A DNA stretch of 14,077 nt from Promethearchaeota archaeon. Lineage in GTDB: Archaea > Asgardarchaeota > Lokiarchaeia > Sigynarchaeales > SOKP01. The stretch is taken from positions 1 to 14,077 of the forward strand of contig JAEOTJ010000433.1 in assembly GCA_016839905.1 (NCBI GenBank), given 5' to 3'. The translations under genes and the position numbers were made by a program. Under the pieces are notes generated by a model, which worked only from the letters and a program-made list of their open reading frames with translations, was not told the origin of the DNA and ran no database searches. Shown one piece after another: positions 1-5,663 of this stretch (its first letter is position 1; every line of letters starts with the position of its first letter).

Positions 1-302
1 ATTATGGTCACATTGATATCAAATTGAGAAGTCGTATAAGTTGTAGTCGTGGGAAAATCTATCACTATAGAAGGTGCAGTAGTATCTACTGTAAATGCAA
101 TGGTTTCTGTAGAATTCATGTTTCCTTCGGTATCATTTGCAAAAATTCTGATGGTATAATCCCCATCAGAGAAAATATATGTATCATTGTAATATAGATT
201 TCCTGAATGATGAACAAGAGTAATGTTTACTGTATTATTTATTTCTGCTAAAACCGTGTCTATTGAGGAGGTTGCATCTATTATGGTCACATTGATATCA
301 AA
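1..302. repeat. Tandem Ig-like domain repeat, 279-base period
   Basis: Bases 1-23 are identical to bases 280-302, and the similarity continues just beyond. This marks consecutive Ig-like units of 93 codons in the large surface-protein gene. Both copies encode SQFDINVTII. The unit also contains the motifs SSIDTV, GNLYYNDT and TIRIFANDT, which recur in the separate gene fragment at 3664-4293. Confidence 0.75.
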
Positions 303-3300
303 CTGTGAAATTACATATACTATAGTTATTGGACTTTGAATTATTACTTCTGGAGCTATATCATCTCCATCTTCCCATATAGGATAATCATCAACAACTC
401 CGTTCCAATTGTAAGGAGTATCACCAACACCATCATCATCTAAATCCACTCCAGTATAATTACTCCAATAATTACCAATAGTTCCATTATCCCATTGAGT
501 ATCTCCAAGATCACTATCATCGTCAGCGCTAATAATATTATTGGTAATGTTATTAAGCCAAAAAGTATTATTATCGCATGTATTATCATAAATGAAAATT
601 CCTGCTAATGTATTGTTTTTAATAACATTTTCTGTGAAAATATTATTATCACAATTAGTTCTAATATAAACCCCATAATCAGAATTATTTGAAAATGTAT
701 TTCCTTTAATTGTATTGTTATAACAATTTTCATATAAATAAATTCCATCATCGGCTTTATCTCTTCCATCATCTCTATATACATTATTACCAATAATAGA
801 ATTAAAGGCACTATAGGTCCATAAATAGATTCCTGCTCCATTATGATTTTTAATTTCATTATTTAAAATTATATTATCTTCACAATAGTAAAAGATCCTA
901 ATACCATAATCCATTCGATCCAAATTAGTAGTATCGAAAATGTAATTATTCGAAACTGTATTATTGTGGGAATAATCCTGAATATGTACTCCCATAAAAT
1001 TGTTATTTATTAGATTATTGAATGTAATTGAGTTATTAATACTCGTATCTTCTATATCAATCCCATTATCTTGTGAATAGACTCCCCCAGAATCTCCCGC
1101 AGTATTTCCAGTAATATTATTAAATTTACAATCAGTAAGCAAGTGTATTCCTGAAGCCCCAACACCATTGTTAACTGCAGTATTGTTTTTAATTAAATTA
1201 TAATCAGATCCAGATTCTAATAATAGCCCATCTACATTTTGATTTATTAGAGTATTTTTAATAATTTCATTGTAATCTGAAGAGTATATGTAAATTCCTG
1301 CTAAATTATTATTATCCAATGTGTTATTTTCAATAGTATTATTATTGCTGTTTGATTCAATTCTCAAACCATAATTAGTGCAATCTTTTATAGAATTATT
1401 AAAAATTGTGTTATTAACGCAACTACTAACGGCTCGAAATCCCGATTCACAGTTAATTATGGTCATATTGGAGAAGCTATTATTATTACAATCTTGAATT
1501 AGATGAAATCCATAACGATTATTATTCGTTGTTATATTTGTGAAAGTATTATTATCACAATACGATAAAATAACTCCAGTTGTACAGTTTGATACATTAA
1601 AGGATGAGATGGCTGAATTACTACAATTAATCAGAATAACTTGACCTGCATTGGTAAAATTATCAGCTTCCAAATCAGTTTTATCAGCATAATAATAAAT
1701 AGGCTTTCCATTTGCAGTATTATTTGTATAAATAGTGAGGGATCCTAATTCAGTAAGACTACCAGACATATAAAATCCGTTATTAATCAGTTCATTCCCA
1801 GAACAGACGACATTCTCGCTTGTAGCTATGTTTATCCCCCTATCTGGATTACTGCTTAATCTATTATTAGATATTATTGTTCCATCAGCGGAAGTTAACC
1901 TGATTCCTTCATCATTACCAATAACTGTATTATTTGTAACCTCGTTATTCAATGAATCTCTAATAAATAAACCATAATAATAGTTGTTCTCCATTGTATT
2001 ATTTATTATGTTACAATCATCGGCATAGCGCATAAACATTCCATATCCGTTATCTTTAAGTGTATTATTTATAACCGTATTATTATCACAATCTGGAAAA
2101 CCTCTTAATATAATACCATAACTATTAGCTCTCTTTGAGCAGTTATTATTTGATAATGTTCCATTACAAGAATTAAGTAATTTAATACCCCCTTGCTCAG
2201 CTCCAGTTCCCCAATTTGAAACTTTAATATTATTAATAATAAAATACTCATTTTTAGAGTCTTCAATTAGAATTCCACATCCTGTTGGAGAGCCAGTGGC
2301 ATCGATTGTCAAATTTTCTATTAAAAATGGATCTGTCCATGTTCCTGATCCTGAACACCAACGTGTTAATAACGCAGTTTGGGACCAATTCATAGCATTC
2401 GCCCCTGATTCATCAATATAGATTATCCCTCCATCATGAATCGGATTATAATATAAAGGTTTCGTATCATTTGCATTAGCAGTTCCTGGAATGGTATAAT
2501 TTATATCTCCTATACCATCATGATTATTATCAGTCCCTCCTGTTGTGGTATAATTATCCCAATAGTTACCAATAACATCATTATCCCAATTGTTATTTCC
2601 TATAGTATCTTTTGCATGTAGTCCATTATCGATAAAAATATTATTATAAATAGTATTATAATTGGAATTTGATTTATTAATTACAAAACCCATATAAGAA
2701 TTATTTGAAATAATATTATCTGTAAAAATACAATTGCTTGGTCCATCACCTAGCATTTCAATATCTAAATGAATGCCCTGAGAATTATTACTTATTATAT
2801 TATTGGTAATGTTTACCCAGTCAACGTTGTTCATCATATGTATTCCTTTTCCAGTATTATTAAAGATTATATTATCTGAAATAATAGTGTCAAGTGTCTG
2901 GGGTGCGATATCTCCGACAAATTCAATTCCATTATTATCATTATTACTAATATTATTTTCTGTAAATAGATTATCCGAACCCCGTATTATCTCAAGTCCA
3001 AAGCCCTTGGATTTAATTAATTTATTCTCCCTTACGGTTACATTATCCGAGAATCTCACTCGCATATTTAACCAAGTGTCATAAACTGTATTTTGTATTA
3101 GAGTTCCATTATCAGCATCAGTTACTAAAAGTATTCCATATGTCCCGCCAAAAGTAGTACAATTCTTTATAGTAAAATAAGCACCATTTGTATTTTCAAT
3201 TCTAATACCACAATTAATGGGAGAGTTAGTAGCATTAATAGTTATATTCTCTATTGTATAAGGATTAGCCCATGAACCATCTCCACTACACCAATCAGTT

Positions 3301-3509
3301 ATATTAGCATCAGTCCAATTTCCATCTATATGAATAAATGTAAAATTATTCCAGTAATTTGATGTCTTTAATTTAGATTCTACTTTATAATTTTCTTCAA
3401 AAATTGCAATATTTTCATTATTATTCACATTAGCTTGATTTAATACAGTAATAAGCATAAAAATTCCTAATAAAATAAACCAGAACTTAACTTTACTTTT
3501 ATAACTCAT
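1..3509 (-). CDS. Secreted NosD-type beta-helix / Ig-like repeat surface protein (3' end outside window)
   Basis: One frame is open from the ATG at 3507-3509 to the left edge, giving at least 1169 residues without a stop. AAAGGAG lies 8 bases before the ATG. The protein starts with a short basic head and a hydrophobic stretch (KFWFILLGIFMLITVL), a likely signal peptide. Two similar cassettes follow. Each opens with a WCSGxG(S/T)Wx(D/N)P...IEN(I/L)TI(N/D)AT block (near residues 71 and 383), continues through many N-rich beta-helix coils, and closes with a NosD-like GNYW(D/S)NY plus Asp-rich DGxGD motif (near 315 and 1013). From about residue 1050 Ig-like repeats begin, and the second runs off the window. 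In this family the beta-helix is a carbohydrate-binding or adhesive scaffold; the NosD name comes from copper-enzyme maturation, but no nos genes are nearby. I infer a cell-surface protein, anchored by a C-terminal membrane segment outside the window. Substrate unknown. Confidence 0.88.
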   Translation of the reverse strand, partial: MSYKSKVKFWFILLGIFMLITVLNQANVNNNENIAIFEENYKVESKLKTSNYWNNFTFIHIDGNWTDANITDWCSGDGSWANPYTIENITINATNSPINCGIRIENTNGAYFTIKNCTTFGGTYGILLVTDADNGTLIQNTVYDTWLNMRVRFSDNVTVRENKLIKSKGFGLEIIRGSDNLFTENNISNNDNNGIEFVGDIAPQTLDTIISDNIIFNNTGKGIHMMNNVDWVNITNNIISNNSQGIHLDIEMLGDGPSNCIFTDNIISNNSYMGFVINKSNSNYNTIYNNIFIDNGLHAKDTIGNNNWDNDVIGNYWDNYTTTGGTDNNHDGIGDINYTIPGTANANDTKPLYYNPIHDGGIIYIDESGANAMNWSQTALLTRWCSGSGTWTDPFLIENLTIDATGSPTGCGILIEDSKNEYFIINNIKVSNWGTGAEQGGIKLLNSCNGTLSNNNCSKRANSYGIILRGFPDCDNNTVINNTLKDNGYGMFMRYADDCNIINNTMENNYYYGLFIRDSLNNEVTNNTVIGNDEGIRLTSADGTIISNNRLSSNPDRGINIATSENVVCSGNELINNGFYMSGSLTELGSLTIYTNNTANGKPIYYYADKTDLEADNFTNAGQVILINCSNSAISSFNVSNCTTGVILSYCDNNTFTNITTNNNRYGFHLIQDCNNNSFSNMTIINCESGFRAVSSCVNNTIFNNSIKDCTNYGLRIESNSNNNTIENNTLDNNNLAGIYIYSSDYNEIIKNTLINQNVDGLLLESGSDYNLIKNNTAVNNGVGASGIHLLTDCKFNNITGNTAGDSGGVYSQDNGIDIEDTSINNSITFNNLINNNFMGVHIQDYSHNNTVSNNYIFDTTNLDRMDYGIRIFYYCEDNIILNNEIKNHNGAGIYLWTYSAFNSIIGNNVYRDDGRDKADDGIYLYENCYNNTIKGNTFSNNSDYGVYIRTNCDNNIFTENVIKNNTLAGIFIYDNTCDNNTFWLNNITNNIISADDDSDLGDTQWDNGTIGNYWSNYTGVDLDDDGVGDTPYNWNGVVDDYPIWEDGDDIAPEVIIQSPITIVYVISQFDINVTIIDATSSIDTVLAEINNTVNITLVHHSGNLYYNDTYIFSDGDYTIRIFANDTEGNMNSTETIAFTVDTTAPSIVIDFPTTTTYTTSQFDINVTI

Positions 3510-3517
3510 TTCTAATA

Positions 3518-3524
3518 CTCCTTT
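3518..3524 (-). promoter_or_regulatory. Shine-Dalgarno site of the large surface-protein gene
   Basis: AAAGGAG on the minus strand ends 8 bases before the ATG at 3509. It is one of the clearest ribosome binding sites in the window and fixes this start, since other genes here have weak or absent sites. Confidence 0.75.
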
Positions 3525-3572
3525 AAAAATATAGTTTCAATAAACTTAGCTAATAGTTCTTAATTATTTATC

Positions 3573-3580
3573 TTTATAAA
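3573..3580 (-). promoter_or_regulatory. Candidate TATA box for the large surface-protein gene
   Basis: TTTATAAA on the minus strand lies about 65 bases before the ATG. Transcription starting about 25 bases downstream would give a leader of roughly 40 bases that includes the Shine-Dalgarno site. It sits after the hairpin that ends the preceding fragment, so the large gene probably has its own promoter. Confidence 0.45.
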
Positions 3581-3600
3581 AAAAGTTGTTTATATTATAT

Positions 3601-3633
3601 TTAAAATAAAAATAAGTAGTAGCTTTCCTACTA
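3601..3633 (-). terminator. Hairpin plus T-rich run downstream of the Ig/TM fragment
   Basis: On the minus strand TAGTAG (3633-3628) and CTACTA (3622-3617) form a 6-bp stem with a 5-base loop. It starts 30 bases after the stop at 3664 and is followed by ATTTTTATTTTAA. The position and T-rich tail suit transcription termination between the fragment and the large gene. The stem is short and AT-rich, so this is only a candidate. Confidence 0.4.
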
Positions 3634-3663
3634 TTTCTTACTGAATTTAAATATAAATTTTCT

Positions 3664-4191
3664 TTATCTTGTTGATTTTATCTTTTTAATAATAAATAAA
3701 ATACCTATTGTTATTCCCGCTATTCCTATGAATAAAGTTATTAAAAAGATATTAATATTCATTTCATCGCCTTTTTCTTGCTCTACTGTAAATGAATGTT
3801 CTTTAACAATGATTTTACCTGTCGAATCAATGACCCTTATTGTTATTTCATGTTCGCCTAAGCGGACATCATTAAATATGTATTTCGTATCATCAACGGT
3901 TAATATAATCCAATCTCCCTCATCTAATTTAATCTGAAGGGAGGTAACAAATATTGAACTGACCTCAATAGTCCATGAGATTGTGACCTTCGCCACTTCA
4001 GTTATATCATCAACCTCACTAATTTCCACTTCTGTAATTTTAATTATAGGTGGAAGTGTATCAACTGTAAATGTAATCACTTCAGTAAAATTAATATATC
4101 CTTGAGTATCATTAGCAAAAATCCGGATGGTATGAACACCATCGGAAAAATTAAAAGTATCATTATAGTAGAGATTTCCTGCATAAAACAC
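3664..4191 (-). CDS. Ig-like domain plus C-terminal membrane anchor; likely 3' remnant of a surface-protein gene
   Basis: The conventional start is GTG at 4191 (175 residues). However, homologous coding sequence continues upstream without a stop to 4293 and no ATG, GTG or TTG begins it. The upstream codons give SSIDTVFAEIDN, matching SSIDTVLAEINN in the large neighbour, so 4191 falls inside an Ig-like domain. The protein has one Ig-like unit (GNLYYNDT, TIRIFANDT, ITFTVDT motifs), a second beta-rich stalk ending in VEQEKGDE, a transmembrane helix (about residues 146-167) and a basic KKIKSTR tail. This is the expected membrane-anchored end of a NosD/Ig surface protein whose beta-helix part is missing. 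A GAGGT sequence at 4300-4296 precedes ATA AAA and a hydrophobic stretch, so expression as a small signal-plus-Ig-plus-anchor protein from a non-standard start cannot be excluded. I favour a truncated paralog. Confidence 0.55.
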   Translation of the reverse strand: MFYAGNLYYNDTFNFSDGVHTIRIFANDTQGYINFTEVITFTVDTLPPIIKITEVEISEVDDITEVAKVTISWTIEVSSIFVTSLQIKLDEGDWIILTVDDTKYIFNDVRLGEHEITIRVIDSTGKIIVKEHSFTVEQEKGDEMNINIFLITLFIGIAGITIGILFIIKKIKSTR

Positions 4192-4378
4192 AAGAGTTAT
4201 ATTTAATATATTATCTATTTCTGCAAAGACCGTATCTATTGATGAATATTGAATATTGATTAGAATTAAGTAAATTAAAATATATTTTATCTCTTACCTC
4301 TAGAGCAAAAATCACCTAATCTACACTCAGAATCTAAATTGATATTTCTTTTCAATAATAAAAGAAAAATAATTAGAG

Positions 4379-4642
4379 TTATTTATAATTTAATAAAAAC
4401 TCAATATAGAATAATGTGAATATTAAATCTACTATTATAATCATCACAAGATTAAGAAATGTGTGTCTAATTGACATATAAATTACCTTATATAGGAAGA
4501 AGATAAATTTTGCGATTGCTCCAAGTAATATTATTCCATAATTTTTGTCAAGATTTAATCCTACCATTAGATATCCAATCTCAAAAATAAATACCCTTAG
4601 TACTATAATATAAAAGAAAATTAGACGTGGAGGAATCTTCAT
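4379..4642 (-). CDS. Small hydrophobic membrane protein
   Basis: The product is 87 residues and almost wholly hydrophobic, with about three membrane segments (roughly 8-27, 33-57 and 62-84) and few charged residues. The stretch IGYLMVGLNLDKNYGIILLG followed by KFIFFLYKVIY recalls a family of short bacterial and archaeal integral membrane proteins of unknown function, usually somewhat longer, from which I know no activity. The ATG at 4642 is preceded directly by AGGA, too close for a normal ribosome site. In-frame codons run back to a TGA at 4699-4697 without another start, so the amino end may be truncated or the mRNA may have a short leader. A TTTATAATT sequence at about 4725-4733 could be its TATA box. 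It is separate from both neighbours. Confidence 0.6.
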   Translation of the reverse strand: MKIPPRLIFFYIIVLRVFIFEIGYLMVGLNLDKNYGIILLGAIAKFIFFLYKVIYMSIRHTFLNLVMIIIVDLIFTLFYIEFLLNYK

Positions 4643-4789
4643 TCCTGTTATAACAAAACCTTTATTTCTAGTTAATGATAAGAAAAAGAATAGAGATCAA
4701 GCACAGATATTCCAAACAGCTCTAATTATAAATAAAATTTGATAATACTATTTCTTTTCAAATTTTATCATCTAATTTTTTATTATTTT

Positions 4790-4798
4790 AAAAAAAAA
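4790..4798 (-). terminator. T9 run after the tRNA
   Basis: Nine Ts on the minus strand follow the discriminator base of the tRNA directly. An uninterrupted T run is the usual archaeal termination signal, and its position here is ideal. Confidence 0.65.
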
Positions 4799-4903
4799 CA
4801 GGCCCGAGGGGATTTTTTCTCAATAAAATAAATTTCTATTGAATTGAACCCCCGATCGTCAGCTTAGGAGGCTGCCGCGATATCCATGCTTCGCCACGGA
4901 CCT
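4799..4903 (-). tRNA. tRNA-Arg(CCU) with an intron in the T arm
   Basis: Read on the minus strand it folds as a full cloverleaf. The acceptor stem is AGGTCCG/CGGGCCT with one G-U pair, bases 8-9 are TG, and the D stem is GCGA/TCGC with an AGCATGGATA loop. The anticodon arm is GCAGC-CTCCTAA-GCTGA with anticodon CCU at 4868-4866. The variable loop is CGATC and the T stem is GGGGG/CCCCT. Base 73 is G and CCA is not encoded. The T loop starts TTCAA, but 37 bases separate the stem halves instead of 7, so 30 bases must be removed; the spliced molecule is 75 bases and regular. The bottom pair of the anticodon stem is a G-A mismatch. CCU reads the arginine codon AGG, in keeping with the AGA/AGG-rich arginine usage of the neighbouring genes. 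Confidence 0.9.
4814..4843 (-). other. 30-base tRNA intron in the T loop
   Basis: Removing these bases restores a standard 7-base T loop TTCAAAT between positions 58 and 59. The exact junction can slide a few bases because of local repeats. Inside, TCAATA and TATTGA form a perfect 6-bp stem, with an A-rich stretch before the 3' junction. This resembles a relaxed bulge-helix-bulge target of archaeal splicing endonuclease, rather than the strict 3-4-3 form. Confidence 0.75.
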
Positions 4904-4926
4904 AAAAGAAAAATCAATAGTATAAT

Positions 4927-4934
4927 CATATAAA
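4927..4934 (-). promoter_or_regulatory. TATA box of the tRNA gene
   Basis: TTTATATG on the minus strand is centred about 27 bases upstream of the first tRNA base, the normal distance for an archaeal promoter starting at or near the mature 5' end. Confidence 0.6.
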
Positions 4935-4985
4935 CATATGATAAAATAAAAACTTAAACGATTATGACAATATAATTAGAAAAAA

Positions 4986-5135
4986 TTATAAATTTAAGGT
5001 ACTCCTGTAAAAACTAACACCGCAAATTCCACAAAAATACTCTTCCTTGATTTTTATCGCCTTATCAATCGGTATTTCTTTCTGACAATTCTTAACGCAA
5101 CATTTAACAATTTTATTTTCTTCATTATTTGGCAT
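4986..5135 (-). CDS. Very small zinc-ribbon protein
   Basis: From the ATG at 5135 the product is 49 residues. It carries KCCVKNC (Cys 12, 13, 17) and, after a hinge, CGIC (Cys 35, 38), then GVSFYRSTLNL. Two Cys pairs about 18 residues apart are a one-zinc ribbon, and the short archaeal proteins of this kind have no known function. The frame stays open to a TTG at 5177, which would add 14 residues (MINLIKEHKILKNT). I prefer 5135 because the added stretch precedes the conserved-looking core and the TTG has no ribosome site. The gene is transcribed away from the LSm gene, 132 bases apart, and toward the tRNA. A role in nucleic-acid or protein binding is only a guess from fold and neighbours. Confidence 0.6.
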   Translation of the reverse strand: MPNNEENKIVKCCVKNCQKEIPIDKAIKIKEEYFCGICGVSFYRSTLNL

Positions 5136-5230
5136 GGTATTCTTTAAAATTTTGTGTTCTTTAATAAGATTTATCAATAAATAATCAAAAGGTTTTAATT
5201 TGCAACTTTAATATTTTTAATTATTAGATA

Positions 5231-5240
5231 TTTTTATTTT
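5231..5240 (+). promoter_or_regulatory. Candidate TATA element for the LSm gene
   Basis: TTTTTATTTT is centred about 32 bases before the ATG at 5268. No Shine-Dalgarno sequence is present (TGCTTTTTTAATG), so a leaderless or nearly leaderless mRNA is likely. The surroundings are so AT-rich that the assignment is weak. Confidence 0.3.
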
Positions 5241-5267
5241 GAATAATTTATTATTAGTGCTTTTTTA

Positions 5268-5549
5268 ATGGAAAGAAGACAGCCATATCAACAAAATAGG
5301 CAACAAAGACCTATTGATTTCTTAAAGAATTCAATAAATAAAGTAATTCTTATAAAAGTAAAAAGAAATCGTTTATTTAGAGCAAGATTGATGTCATTTG
5401 ATGAACATTTAAATGTTTATATTGAAAATTGTCAACAGTTATTTGAATACCAAGATGAAAATGGAAATATTAAGGAAGAAATGGAAAACCTTGGAAATAT
5501 TGTTGTTCGGGGAGACAATATTATATTTATAAATTTGGCATCAACATAA
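5268..5549 (+). CDS. Sm-like (LSm) RNA-binding protein
   Basis: The 93-residue length is normal for archaeal LSm proteins. After a Gln/Arg-rich head (residues 1-14), residues 15-22 form the N-terminal helix (PIDFLKNS). The Sm1 motif covers about 24-54 (VILIKVKRNRLFRARLMSFD...LNVYIENC). The Sm2 motif is IVVRGDNIIFINL at 78-90, with the RGDN turn that binds uridines. Family members form six- or seven-membered rings that bind U-rich single-stranded RNA and take part in RNA turnover and processing. A longer loop between strands 3 and 4 (QDENGNIKEEMEN, 62-74) is rich in Glu. The basic, Gln-rich head is unusual and may add RNA contacts. It stands alone, divergent from the zinc-ribbon gene and 114 bases before the phosphoesterase gene. 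Confidence 0.92.
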   Translation: MERRQPYQQNRQQRPIDFLKNSINKVILIKVKRNRLFRARLMSFDEHLNVYIENCQQLFEYQDENGNIKEEMENLGNIVVRGDNIIFINLAST

Positions 5550-5602
5550 TGTATTTTTAGAAATTTAAAGGTAATTTAATTTTTAAAAGCTTGTTCTTAA
5601 TA

Positions 5603-5620
5603 TAAAAAATATATTTTTTA
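5603..5620. repeat. 18-base perfect AT palindrome upstream of the phosphoesterase
   Basis: TAAAAAATATATTTTTTA is self-complementary over its whole length. It sits between the LSm stop and the phosphoesterase start, about 45 bases before the latter. It could serve as a TATA region for that gene or as an AT hairpin ending LSm transcription. In such AT-rich DNA chance is also possible. Confidence 0.35.
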
Positions 5621-5663
5621 ACTTCAAATTGTTTGTTAATAATAGATATTAGAAAATATTTAT

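Noticed and set aside
605..859. Open frame of 84 residues on the minus strand
   Set aside because: It lies wholly inside the large surface-protein gene on the same strand but in another frame; the Ile/Met-rich product is a by-product of the AT-rich coil sequence.
2803..3084. Plus-strand open frame of 93 residues with a hydrophobic start
   Set aside because: It is antisense to the beta-helix gene and has no ribosome site or recognisable motif.
500..3400. Many short attatta/ttattatc repeats, at first glance CRISPR-like or satellite DNA
   Set aside because: They are irregular in spacing and are the Asn codons (AAT) of beta-helix coils in one long minus-strand frame; there are no constant repeats with unique spacers.
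3418..3509. Using the NosD resemblance to call a nitrous-oxide reductase maturation gene
   Set aside because: The hallmark here is the generic beta-helix repeat shared by many archaeal surface proteins; no nosZ, nosF or nosY is nearby, and the Ig repeats do not occur in true NosD.
4643..4798. Riboswitch or small RNA in the AT-rich gap before the tRNA terminator
   Set aside because: I saw no conserved stem or box; only AT-rich sequence and a possible TATA stretch near 4730.
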